This document shows positions 48,125 to 56,176 of a stretch of 64,000 nt of DNA, in pieces (position 1 is the stretch's first letter; each line of letters opens with the position of its first letter). The notes below the pieces were generated by a model. That model was not told the origin of the DNA, did no database searches, and was given only the letters and a program-made list of their open reading frames with translations. The translations under genes were made by a program, and so were the position numbers. The DNA lies in the IMG/VR virus record IMGVR_UViG_3300044911_002321, positions 1 through 64,000 of that record. One strand, written 5' to 3'. The DNA is from a virus.

Positions 48125-48708
48125 ACCTGTGGAAATACTACGGTATTTGGTTGATCTTGGTACTTACCTTTCCGATCTTGGTAGCTGACTTCACAAGGAT
48201 TACCACGGTAGAAAAGCAGTTGAGTGATACCTTCGTTTGCATAGACACGATTGAATAGACCAGTACAATTACTGATCTCAAGCGTCAGGTAACCTTCCCA
48301 CCCACTTTCAGCGGGCGTGATGTTAACTAGAATTCCTGAGCGTGCGTACGTCGATTTACCAACTGCAACAACAGTGACATCACGAGGCAACTTTAGACGT
48401 TCTTGTGCAACGCCTAAACAATACCCATACGGAGGAAGAAGAAAGTATTTGCCGCGTTCATCTTCCAGAAGTTCTGCAGGTTTTAAAATACTCTCGTCAA
48501 AGGCTTTTGGGTCGCAGTCACCGGTTTGAATTTTACCAAAGATTAGGCACTGGCTAGGGGACAAACGAATGTCATATCCGTAAGAGCTAAGGCCATAACT
48601 TAACAAACGCCGACCATCCTCTTTGCTGATCAGACGATCAACAAAGGGTTCGATCATTTGTTCTTTCTCGGCACGCTCTTTGATTTCCCAATCGGCCAGG
48701 ACGCTCAT
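48121..48708 (-). CDS. dcd: dCTP deaminase
   Basis: Converts dCTP to dUTP (trimeric dUTPase fold). Visible: GLSSYGYDIRLSP near 39-51, VVAVGKSTYARSGILVNITP near 112-131, then AESGWEGYLTLEISN with the catalytic Glu region, and a C-terminal YQDQPNTVVFPQ tail. 195 residues is normal. It would supply dUMP precursors for ThyX. Confidence 0.9.
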   Translation of the reverse strand: MSVLADWEIKERAEKEQMIEPFVDRLISKEDGRRLLSYGLSSYGYDIRLSPSQCLIFGKIQTGDCDPKAFDESILKPAELLEDERGKYFLLPPYGYCLGVAQERLKLPRDVTVVAVGKSTYARSGILVNITPAESGWEGYLTLEISNCTGLFNRVYANEGITQLLFYRGNPCEVSYQDRKGKYQDQPNTVVFPQV

Positions 48709-48726
48709 AAGACCTCAATAGCTTGT

Positions 48727-49326
48727 TCAGTCTACAAGGAGATGGCCACGTTCGCCGTAGATTTTACAGAAGTGTTCTACTGCATCTCCTGACCGATCTT
48801 TGGGAGGCAGGTAAACCAAGAAAGACGTGCACGTTTGTTTTTTCTCTACATTCCCATCAAGATTACGGAGCAGGTAAGGGACGGTACGTAGAACGCACAT
48901 AGGAAATTTAAAGATCTTTGGCTCGTATCGAATCATGTCAGGGCAGTTGCTGAAGTAAAGCCCTTGCTTAATCTCGTCCGCTAGCCATGCATGGTACATT
49001 CGACGGAACCATACGGCATGCGAAGAAGTCAACGTCAATGACGAAGCGCGTGTCATCTTCCACCGTTGGTTCTTTTGGTCCCAGAAGTATGATCCCGCTG
49101 GTGGAAACAAATAGCAGCTTCCATACCATTGTTGGTTATTTAACCCATCATCCACGGGTGTGTAGTATTCAGTCGCTTGTACGTACTCATTGGCAACCTT
49201 GGAGCTAGCCACATCCAAGTCAATGCCGCCTAAAAGTTCGTTGGCAGCATGCACCAAGTCTGCGTTGGTGATGAGTTCTGCGCCTTCAACCCTGGCGGAT
49301 ACGCCGCGAATACCTTTCTCAGTCAT
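48727..49326 (-). CDS. Dam-like phage methyltransferase, catalytic motif altered
   Basis: The layout of phage DNA N6-adenine methyltransferases (Dam family): LLGGIDLDVASSKVANEYVQ, then YTPVDDGLNNQQWYGSCYLF. The expected (D/N)PPY motif after the last strand reads FPPAG, so the catalytic Asp/Asn and Tyr are both missing. Either a dead enzyme used for binding, or a divergent member. 199 residues. Confidence 0.65.
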   Translation of the reverse strand: MTEKGIRGVSARVEGAELITNADLVHAANELLGGIDLDVASSKVANEYVQATEYYTPVDDGLNNQQWYGSCYLFPPAGSYFWDQKNQRWKMTRASSLTLTSSHAVWFRRMYHAWLADEIKQGLYFSNCPDMIRYEPKIFKFPMCVLRTVPYLLRNLDGNVEKKQTCTSFLVYLPPKDRSGDAVEHFCKIYGERGHLLVD

Positions 49327-49708
49327 TGTTAACGATGTCGTTATACGCTATTTCCAAATAGCGAAGACCCTTGTCATCATTGATGATGTACCCTGCCTTC
49401 TCCATCGGATCAATCTTTTGTGCTGCCCCAAGGATGCGTCGTAATGTTTCGGCAAGATCACCGTTATTGTTATGCTCGCAATCTTCTTCTGCCGCGTGAA
49501 TTTCTTTTAACGTCCAAAAGAATATAGAGCGCTCTTTATTGTCAGGCTGGAATACCAAGACGCCAGGACCTTCTGCATCCCAGAACTTAACGTACTGTGC
49601 GCCCATGTCCCCAAGGATGAGCTTGACTGTAGTATCAAGCATTTTTGCCTTGGTCTCATCCAGTTCAGGACCAATGACTGACGCAATTAACTTCTCACGG
49701 CGATCCAC
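49319..49708 (-). CDS. hypothetical protein, 129 aa
   Basis: Mixed alpha/beta, acidic (VKLILGDMGAQYVKFWDAEG, PGVLVFQPDNKERSIFFW). Overlaps both neighbours by 8 and 14 nt. No family recognised. Confidence 0.6.
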   Translation of the reverse strand: MDRREKLIASVIGPELDETKAKMLDTTVKLILGDMGAQYVKFWDAEGPGVLVFQPDNKERSIFFWTLKEIHAAEEDCEHNNNGDLAETLRRILGAAQKIDPMEKAGYIINDDKGLRYLEIAYNDIVNND

Positions 49709-50165
49709 TTTTTAACAACCCTTGACGATGCAGAGATTCTAACAGTTTTGGCGTTGGCTGGTACAAGACAACCAACTTGCCAAGCACGCCGCGTTTCTTG
49801 CAGAGCTTTCCTTGCTCATCTCGGACCTTATCAAATTCCCCGGACCTTATCAAATACTCGGCAACACATCGCAACCGACGTTTAAGAGGCAACTCCGCTT
49901 GTGGAAATTTACCGCAGATTGTGTCTGGGTTCAGATCTTTGAATGCCAGTCGCAATCGATTGGCCAAGGTCATACCAGAGTTGGCGTCTTCTTCTTCATA
50001 GTTTTTTAAGTTTTCTAGGTAGCGACGCAAGCAACCGTCATCGAAGGAGCCCCAGGGTGGTAAGAACATTTCCACTTGCTCTGCCAGGGATTTAGGCAGC
50101 AGCTCCTCATGGTTATCGATATTGATGGCATCGATATCAATTCCCTTGAAACGATGTGCCATCAC
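49695..50165 (-). CDS. hypothetical protein, 156 aa
   Basis: N-terminal acidic part (GIDIDAINIDNHEELLPKS) and a C-terminal part with LRCVAEYLIRSGEFDKVRDE and KLVVLYQPTPKLLESLHRQ, resembling a winged helix. No family recognised. Part of a four-gene minus cluster read from 50572. Confidence 0.58.
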   Translation of the reverse strand: MMAHRFKGIDIDAINIDNHEELLPKSLAEQVEMFLPPWGSFDDGCLRRYLENLKNYEEEDANSGMTLANRLRLAFKDLNPDTICGKFPQAELPLKRRLRCVAEYLIRSGEFDKVRDEQGKLCKKRGVLGKLVVLYQPTPKLLESLHRQGLLKSGSP

Positions 50166-50572
50166 TCAAGAACCTCTTTGGTCGCATGATACAAGTGATA
50201 CTGCGCACGTAGGTTTTTAAGATTGATGTTTTCATTTTTAGCAAAGGATTGAATGAGGCGATTCCATGGAATACGCAAGACTGCTTTTTTGTGGACGTCA
50301 GGAGAAACGTTGACATAATGAATACCTTCGACCCAGCCTTTGTCAGCGTTTTTTCTACCGATTGCAATCCAGTTGCGGATGGTTTGATCGGAGACTCCTA
50401 AACGCCTGCCGCATTCCTCTGTCGAAATGTATTCATCTGCAAACATTTCGGGATTGGCGATGTCGGTCTCAGCGTTTGAGTACCGACTGTGCCACATGGA
50501 ACCAAGGATATTCCTGATTCCTTTCAGTTCGTAGGCAATGTCTTCCAAGCCTTTGCGTAGTCCGTACGGCAT
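50162..50572 (-). CDS. excisionase/MerR-type HTH protein, 136 aa
   Basis: DNA-binding segment YISTEECGRRLGVSDQTIRN then WIAIGRKN at about 49-76, as in Xis/MerR-like HTH proteins, and a C-terminal RIPWNRLIQSFAK. First gene of the minus cluster, so it may regulate it. No integrase is seen, so an excision role is not implied. Confidence 0.68.
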   Translation of the reverse strand: MPYGLRKGLEDIAYELKGIRNILGSMWHSRYSNAETDIANPEMFADEYISTEECGRRLGVSDQTIRNWIAIGRKNADKGWVEGIHYVNVSPDVHKKAVLRIPWNRLIQSFAKNENINLKNLRAQYHLYHATKEVLE

Positions 50573-50623
50573 ACTGCACTCCGATCAATTAAATGCTAGT
50601 CTTTTGTAAACAACTTTGTGATC

Positions 50624-50920
50624 ATGGAAGAGCAAATTCCACCTAGCCAACCTCCCATGCAACAGACTTTAGAAGGGCAGATCACTCCTGAAGCGTTGGC
50701 AGAAATGAAAGCACGTGCGATGGAGTTAGCCATCCAGCAAACAGCACCTTTCCGCACGTCTGTAGAAATGCCGCCGCAAGTAGTGTATGTGCGGCGTAAT
50801 TTAACCGTGGCAGAACTGCTGTTGGTACTATTGCTTTCTTGTGGAATTGTAACAGGAATCCAAGGGCTTTGGTACTTGGGTACTAATTTATTGCCACGTC
50901 TTGAGATTAGGGTACGCTAA
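50624..50920 (+). CDS. membrane protein, 98 aa
   Basis: Gln/Pro-rich N-terminal half (EEQIPPSQPPMQQTLEGQ), then a single membrane segment (LTVAELLLVLLLSCGIVTGI) and a short WYLGTNLLPRLEIRVR tail. Start ATG 50624, or GTG 50618. Role unknown; it precedes the fibres. Confidence 0.55.
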   Translation: MEEQIPPSQPPMQQTLEGQITPEALAEMKARAMELAIQQTAPFRTSVEMPPQVVYVRRNLTVAELLLVLLLSCGIVTGIQGLWYLGTNLLPRLEIRVR

Positions 50921-50931
50921 ATAAGCCGCAC

Positions 50932-50939
50932 TATAATAA
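50932..50939 (+). promoter_or_regulatory. CTATAATA promoter-like motif
   Basis: Located 24 nt before the fibre gene at 50964; AAAGAAAAG follows. Confidence 0.5.
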
Positions 50940-50963
50940 AGAAAAGAATTGCGCAGTAGATAG

Positions 50964-52802
50964 GTGGCAAACCGCCGTATTACCGAATTTCCTGCAATTG
51001 CAGCGAACGAAATTGTAGATCAGGATGTCATGACCCTGGTCCACGTTTTTGAGGTGGACCCGTCACTGCGCAACAAAAAGATTACCTTTTCCCAATTCCG
51101 GGATTATCTCGATTTATATTATGCCCCTGGTAGTGGCGCTTTAATTAGTGGCAACGTCACGATCACTGGCAATTTAACAGTAGGTGGCAATTCCAGTTTT
51201 AATACGGTAACTGCGTCTGGTCTTAGTACGTTTAGTGGAATTGTTGTTCAAAACAATGCCACTGTCAGCGGTACGATCAGTGGAACTACGGTAACAGGTA
51301 CGTTTGTACAAGGTAGTCAAGTCAACGCAGTAACAGGTACCTTTACAACCTTGGCGACAGGAGCCACTGCGTCTTTCCCAACAGGTAACTTCACAAGTCT
51401 TACGGGCACTACAACAAGTGGTGTAAGTGCTTTTTTTACAAACGGCACGTTTACCAACGTAACTGGCACGACGTTCACAGGGACAACCGTTGCCGCAACC
51501 ACTGGCACGTTCCAGGTTTTGAGAACGCCAATTCTTGACGTCAGCGGGAATTTATCTGTTGCAAGTGGACTAACTGTCACGGGACTTGCACAATTTGCAA
51601 GCGGTGTACGAGTCAGTGGCACGCTATCGGGAACAACAGTTACTGGAACTACGGCACAGTTTTCAACAGTCTCTGGTGTTTCTGGTGTATTTACTACGCA
51701 AGTATCAGGTGCCACGATTACCGGCAATACGTTGCTTGCTTCGAACGTAACAGGTGTTTCCGGTACGTTTACGACTAGAGTTTCAGGTGCAACCGTAACT
51801 GGCAACACAGGTTCTTTTGGCACAATCACCGGAGTCTCTGGTGTATTTACACAAGTTCTTTCAGGTCAAACAATTACAGGAGACGTTGGTAACTTTGGAA
51901 CGGTAACAGGTGTTTCTGGTACGTTTACCAACGTGTCTGGGGCAACTGTTACAGGTACTGTTGTTAACGCAGGGACGGTTACTTCGGTTACTGGTAACTT
52001 TGGCCGCGTGTCAGGCACAACAGTCACAGGTAATGCCGGACAATTCACAACAGTTACCGGTGCCACGGTCATTGGAACCACCAGTGTTTCCGGTGCCACC
52101 GTCACAGGAAATGCAGGACAATTTACAACTGTCACAGGCACTACAGTTGTTGGCACCACGAGCATCTCTGGTGCAACCGTTACAGGTAATACGGTACTTG
52201 CAACAAACTTAACCGGTCAAGTAGGTACTTTTACAACGAGTGTTTCTGGGGCTACAGTCACTGGTAACACAGTTTTAAGTACTTCGGGAAGATTCCAGCA
52301 TGTAAGTGGGCTTGTTATTACTGGCGATACCATACAAGCCGGTTTACTCTCGGCGGTATCTGGTGTTTTTACAAACATTGTCTTTGTTAACACCGTTGTT
52401 TCAGGTAACCTTTCCGTATTAGGAACAGGTATTTTCTCTACAGGAGGCATTGTTTCCTCCGGAATAATTAGCGGAAGCACGGTTACTTCCCCTAGTGGCA
52501 TCTTTACTTACCTTTCAGGAACAACAGTTACCGGCACTACGGTTCAATCGGTTACAACCTCGGCAACAACTGGGACATTTACCTCATTAACAGGAACAAC
52601 AACCACAGGTGTTACTGCGACATTTACAACTGTTTCCGGTGTAACAGTCACTGGTGCAACCGGTACGTTTACCAATATCACCGGTAGTACTCTTGCAGTC
52701 ACAACACCATCTGGTGCAACACCTGCCATTGTTTGTTCTGGCGTCGTATCAGGTGGTGCAAGCGGATTTGTAATTCAAGGGCCTCTTGTAATATTGCCAT
52801 AA
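50964..52802 (+). CDS. Tail fibre 1, 612 aa
   Basis: Residues 1-55 form a conserved-looking attachment domain (RRITEFPAIAANEIVDQDV, RNKKITFSQFRDYLDLYY). From about 60 on the protein is a long run of Thr/Val/Gly/Ser repeats of the form (S/T)GTTVTG and VSGTFT, as in trimeric beta-helical fibres. The C-terminus is short and hydrophobic (FVIQGPLVILP). GTG start. Likely the host-binding or fibre-shaft protein. Confidence 0.8.
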   Translation: MANRRITEFPAIAANEIVDQDVMTLVHVFEVDPSLRNKKITFSQFRDYLDLYYAPGSGALISGNVTITGNLTVGGNSSFNTVTASGLSTFSGIVVQNNATVSGTISGTTVTGTFVQGSQVNAVTGTFTTLATGATASFPTGNFTSLTGTTTSGVSAFFTNGTFTNVTGTTFTGTTVAATTGTFQVLRTPILDVSGNLSVASGLTVTGLAQFASGVRVSGTLSGTTVTGTTAQFSTVSGVSGVFTTQVSGATITGNTLLASNVTGVSGTFTTRVSGATVTGNTGSFGTITGVSGVFTQVLSGQTITGDVGNFGTVTGVSGTFTNVSGATVTGTVVNAGTVTSVTGNFGRVSGTTVTGNAGQFTTVTGATVIGTTSVSGATVTGNAGQFTTVTGTTVVGTTSISGATVTGNTVLATNLTGQVGTFTTSVSGATVTGNTVLSTSGRFQHVSGLVITGDTIQAGLLSAVSGVFTNIVFVNTVVSGNLSVLGTGIFSTGGIVSSGIISGSTVTSPSGIFTYLSGTTVTGTTVQSVTTSATTGTFTSLTGTTTTGVTATFTTVSGVTVTGATGTFTNITGSTLAVTTPSGATPAIVCSGVVSGGASGFVIQGPLVILP

Positions 52803-52844
52803 TTATCTACTGGGTATATACTGTATGAAGTCTTTTGGTTTTAT

Positions 52845-53408
52845 GTGAACTATCCCAAGCCGCTTCCTCCTCTTGAGGAGCTACAAGAGGTTTTTTGTTT
52901 ATCTGAGCTGTGGCCGTCTGGCTTGGCGTGGAAAATTAATCCGTCAAAACAAGGAGGCAAAAAGGCGGGCTCACCCGCAGGAAGCATGCCCAACCAAGGA
53001 CCAAGATATTGGCGGGTTAAATACAAGCAAAAAAATTACCAGTGTCACAGAATACGATGGTCACTTCTCAACAATCGTTTGATTTTGCCGGAAGAATACG
53101 TAGATCACGTGGATGGAAACACAGAAGAAAATAGAAACGAATTAAGAGTAGTAACGTTAAGCCAAAATCAATACAACCGAAGCCGCAAGAAAAGTACCTC
53201 AGGATTTAGATGGGTAGTCTATACCAAGACATATCCCAAGAAACCATGGCGTATCATGATGAAAATTAATGGTAAATGCGAATACTTTGGCTATTATGCA
53301 AATGCGGAAGAGGCTGCTTTAAAAGCAGATGAGATTGCTGTTGAAAAACTGAACGTCGATTACATTAGATTGAATTTTCCAGAGTTAAAATTAAAAGACA
53401 AGAGGTAG
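52845..53408 (+). CDS. HNH-AP2 homing endonuclease, 187 aa
   Basis: HNH part YQCHRIRWSLLNNRLILPEE, YVDHVDGNTEENRNELRVV, then an AP2-like DNA-binding domain SGFRWVVYTKTYPKKPWRI and EYFGYYANAEEAALKADEIA. Lies exactly between the two fibre genes, which share repeat sequence, so it could drive fibre-gene exchange. GTG start. Confidence 0.88.
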   Translation: MNYPKPLPPLEELQEVFCLSELWPSGLAWKINPSKQGGKKAGSPAGSMPNQGPRYWRVKYKQKNYQCHRIRWSLLNNRLILPEEYVDHVDGNTEENRNELRVVTLSQNQYNRSRKKSTSGFRWVVYTKTYPKKPWRIMMKINGKCEYFGYYANAEEAALKADEIAVEKLNVDYIRLNFPELKLKDKR

Positions 53409-53413
53409 TTTAA

Positions 53414-54685
53414 ATGGCTTACGGGATTTTAAAGTGCGATACGGTTACTTTTACCGATGCTGGTATTGATAAGAGCGTTACGCTTTCTGGTTTAGTTCAG
53501 AATCCTACCTTTAGTGGTAACGTCACCGTCACCGGTACTCTTTCGGGTGTTACCGTAACCGGTACGACGGCTAACTTTACGAGCGGTAATTTTACTAATA
53601 TTAGTGGCGGTACTCATACCATTACATCGGGTGTATTTGCAGCAGGTAGTGCGGCAAGCCCTTCGATTACTTTTACAGGTGATTTAAACACAGGCATTTA
53701 CTCCCCTGGTGCAGACCAAGTAGCCATCTCGACTAATGGCACTGGGCGGTTGCTTGTTGATTCGAGTGGGAATGTAGACATAGCCACAGCCGGATCTAGC
53801 TTGACGTTTGGTGGATGGACTAATGATAGGACTGTTTTACAACAGGCATTTGACTCCCAGTATTTCAATCGAATTGCTTTTGATGCCGCGAATCGTGATG
53901 TCCGCATCCAGTCAAACAGCGCCGATTCCACAGCCAAAATCACCTTTTGGACCGGAGCAAGTGGGACCGTAACAGAAAAAATGCGCCTGGACTCCAGTGG
54001 CCGTTTAGGTCTGGGGACTAGTAGCCCTGGATATGCTTTTGATTGCGTTGCAAGTAGCGCTGGTGTTGTCGCGGCAAGGTTCAGGGGAAATTCTAGTGGA
54101 AGCAATAATACCCAAATTCGTTTCTATGGAGCCAGTACCGCAACGGACCAATGGGCGGTTGGTAATGCCGTTGCCACGGATGATGCTACCAGAAACTTTG
54201 ATATTTATGATCTTGTATCCAATGCAAATAGACTCAGGATTGATTCCTCAGGCCGCGTAGGGATTGGCACTACTGGGCCCAGTTATCAACTCGACGTTGT
54301 TTCAGCGTCGACATCAGTCGCAGAGTTCTCTGGCCCTGCCAACGCCAGTGTTGAGTTTAAGGGAAGCGGTTTTGTAGAAGGCAAGATCCAGTGTGGAGGC
54401 GAGCTTATTGTTGGATCTACGAATAACTATCCAGTTGCTTTTGCGGTTAATAACACCGAACGCGCCCGCATCGACAGCTCCGGAAGGTTGTTGGTTGGCA
54501 CGTCCTCGCAGTCTGGCGGATCACTCTTACAAGTAAACGACAATCGCATCAGAATTGCGACAGCAAAAACACCGGCATCGGCTACCGATACTGGCGTAGC
54601 TGGCGAGATATGCTGGGATGCTAATTACGTCTATGTCTGCACTGCTACGAACACATGGAAGCGCTCAGCAATCAGCACATGGTGA
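53414..54685 (+). CDS. Tail fibre 2, 423 aa
   Basis: The N-terminus shares the VTVTGTLSGVTVTGTTANF repeat with fibre 1. Then come the blocks FTGDLNTGIYSPGADQVAI, and RLDSSGRLGLGTSSP-type repeats (four copies of R(I/L)DSSGR(L/V)), ending in a compact C-terminal GEICWDANYVYVCTATNTW domain. This architecture is common in marine phage fibres. Ribosome site AGAGG nine bases before ATG. Confidence 0.82.
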   Translation: MAYGILKCDTVTFTDAGIDKSVTLSGLVQNPTFSGNVTVTGTLSGVTVTGTTANFTSGNFTNISGGTHTITSGVFAAGSAASPSITFTGDLNTGIYSPGADQVAISTNGTGRLLVDSSGNVDIATAGSSLTFGGWTNDRTVLQQAFDSQYFNRIAFDAANRDVRIQSNSADSTAKITFWTGASGTVTEKMRLDSSGRLGLGTSSPGYAFDCVASSAGVVAARFRGNSSGSNNTQIRFYGASTATDQWAVGNAVATDDATRNFDIYDLVSNANRLRIDSSGRVGIGTTGPSYQLDVVSASTSVAEFSGPANASVEFKGSGFVEGKIQCGGELIVGSTNNYPVAFAVNNTERARIDSSGRLLVGTSSQSGGSLLQVNDNRIRIATAKTPASATDTGVAGEICWDANYVYVCTATNTWKRSAISTW

Positions 54686-55161
54686 TGACGTGTCCCGCGC
54701 TGCGTCAGTGCAACATCTGCAAGGAGCACAAACCGCAGACTGACTTCTACAAAGTCAAGCGGGCAAAGAAGGACATTCTTGGTGTGCCTCGTATTTCACG
54801 CTGCCGTCAGTGCGAGATACAGAAGTACATGGAGCTGGATCCACGGCAGAAGATGGTCTACGCGGCTCGCAATCGGGCTCGCATCGCCGGACTGGACTGC
54901 ACCATCACAAAGGACGACATTGAGATTCCCGAAACCTGTCCGGTGTTGGGCATCCCACTGTTCGCTCGTGTTGGCGCTGGCAGATCAAACCGCGATCAAG
55001 TGGAGAACTCCCCGAGCCTGGATCGGATCGACAACAGCAAGGGGTATGTGCCCGGCAACATTGCAGTCATCTCGATGCGAGCAAACATGATCAAGAACAA
55101 CGCCACGCTTGCTGAACTGAAGGCCATCGTGGCCTACATAGAAGCCAGCCAGAGCCAGTAA
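54679..55161 (+). CDS. endonuclease VII-like HNH protein
   Basis: N-terminal zinc module CNICKEHKPQTDFYK with RCRQCEIQKY, then CPVLGIPL and SPSLDRIDNSKGYVPGN followed by IAVISMRANMIKNNATLAEL. This is the pattern of recombination-endonuclease-VII-like HNH proteins. Base composition is clearly more GC-rich than the flanks, suggesting recent arrival. Start ATG 54679 or 54685, overlapping the fibre stop. Confidence 0.82.
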   Translation: MVMTCPALRQCNICKEHKPQTDFYKVKRAKKDILGVPRISRCRQCEIQKYMELDPRQKMVYAARNRARIAGLDCTITKDDIEIPETCPVLGIPLFARVGAGRSNRDQVENSPSLDRIDNSKGYVPGNIAVISMRANMIKNNATLAELKAIVAYIEASQSQ

Positions 55162-55183
55162 ACCTACTCACTAATCACACCTG

Positions 55184-55191
55184 GTAAAATA
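55184..55191 (+). promoter_or_regulatory. GTAAAATA promoter-like motif
   Basis: Located 19 nt before the 55211 start. Confidence 0.45.
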
Positions 55192-55210
55192 AAAGAAAAC
55201 ATCATTGACT

Positions 55211-55534
55211 ATGGCTAACACTGTTTGGGATATTGCTACCCTTGAGCGTCATCTTCCTGATGGTGACACCTGTCCTGATGGCGCTGTATACACCGTCCAT
55301 TGGACTGCATCACTGGAGGAAGACGGTGAAACTGCTGGTTGCTACGGCAGCGTTGGCCTTGGTGAACCCAACCCTGATAACTTCACTCCTTTCAGTGAAC
55401 TCACTAAAGAAGAAGCGGTGAACTGGACCTTGGCAGCACTTGGCGTTGATCAAGTTGTTTCGATTGAAGAAGCATTGCACAATCAAATCCAAGCCAAACT
55501 ACACCCAACTTCTGAATCAGGCGTTCCCTGGTGA
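55211..55534 (+). CDS. small cyanophage-type protein, paralogue 1, 107 aa
   Basis: Pattern VWDIATLERHLPDGD, VYTVHWTASLEEDGETAG, ELTKEEAVNWTLAALGVDQV, SIEEALHNQI, ending GVPW. A clear paralogue of 55755-56126. Start ATG 55211. Role unknown, perhaps a small virion protein. Confidence 0.65.
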   Translation: MANTVWDIATLERHLPDGDTCPDGAVYTVHWTASLEEDGETAGCYGSVGLGEPNPDNFTPFSELTKEEAVNWTLAALGVDQVVSIEEALHNQIQAKLHPTSESGVPW

Positions 55535-55568
55535 TTTTTGTTATACTCTTTGAAGTTATCTGTTCATT

Positions 55569-55751
55569 ATGGCTTGCACAAAGTCTCAGCTAGTTAGCGC
55601 CATCAATTCTTTTGGTTCTGCACGTGCTACTGGTGATGGCAACCTCATTGCTTTTTCTGCAAACCTCATTGGTCAATTGATTGATACGATTGAGTTTGCT
55701 CCAGAGGAAGAGCCCGCACCTGCCATTGATCCTGAAGTTGTTGAGAGCTGA
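55569..55751 (+). CDS. small protein, 60 aa
   Basis: Helical with an acidic Pro-rich tail (QLVSAINSFGSARATGDGN ... FAPEEEPAPAIDPEVVES). No family recognised. Confidence 0.6.
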   Translation: MACTKSQLVSAINSFGSARATGDGNLIAFSANLIGQLIDTIEFAPEEEPAPAIDPEVVES

Positions 55752-55754
55752 AAA

Positions 55755-56126
55755 ATGAACAAAACTACCTGGGGAATTTCATTGCTTGACCGGAGACTTC
55801 CGGATAGCGCTTCCTATCCAGGTAGTGAAGTCACAGCAATCCATTGGTTTGCGTATCAGATGGCGGGTAAGTACACAGTCAGTACTTCTGGCATTGTTGA
55901 ACTTGCCCCCGCTGACCGTAAAAAATGGGTGCCCTATCTCAGTCTCAATAAAGAGACCGTCATGGGCTGGTGCAAAGATGCCCTTACGTCTGACCGCGTT
56001 AAGGAAATTGAAAACGCCTTGGCAGCACGCGTTGATGCGGAATTAAACAAAGCATCAGGACTCCCCTGGGACGTACCAGATCCTTTGCCGCCGTTACCGC
56101 ATCCACTTGGTTACGTTGAGGTTTAA
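55755..56126 (+). CDS. small cyanophage-type protein, paralogue 2, 123 aa
   Basis: TWGISLLDRRLPDSASYPGS, VTAIHWFAYQMAG, LSLNKETVMGWCKDALTSDR, VKEIENALAARV, SGLPW: same order of motifs as 55211-55534, with an extra proline-rich tail DVPDPLPPLPHPLG. Confidence 0.65.
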   Translation: MNKTTWGISLLDRRLPDSASYPGSEVTAIHWFAYQMAGKYTVSTSGIVELAPADRKKWVPYLSLNKETVMGWCKDALTSDRVKEIENALAARVDAELNKASGLPWDVPDPLPPLPHPLGYVEV

Positions 56127-56147
56127 AACACACGACACTACTATCAG

Positions 56148-56155
56148 TTAAAATA
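56148..56155 (+). promoter_or_regulatory. TTAAAATA promoter-like motif
   Basis: Located 21 nt before the endolysin start at 56177. Confidence 0.5.
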
Positions 56156-56176
56156 AAAACAATTGATAGTCGTGTT

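Noticed and set aside
50162-50572. Taking the Xis/MerR-like HTH protein as evidence of lysogeny
   Set aside because: No integrase, repressor or attachment site seen in the window; such HTH proteins also occur in lytic phages.
51317-51829. Minus-strand frames opposite tail fibre 1 (also 51866-52165 and 52217-52501)
   Set aside because: Pro/Val/Thr-rich mirror images of the fibre repeats; no starts with support.
51200-52700. Possible CRISPR-like repeat array
   Set aside because: The repeats are in frame with a fibre gene, irregularly spaced, and encode a beta-helical shaft.
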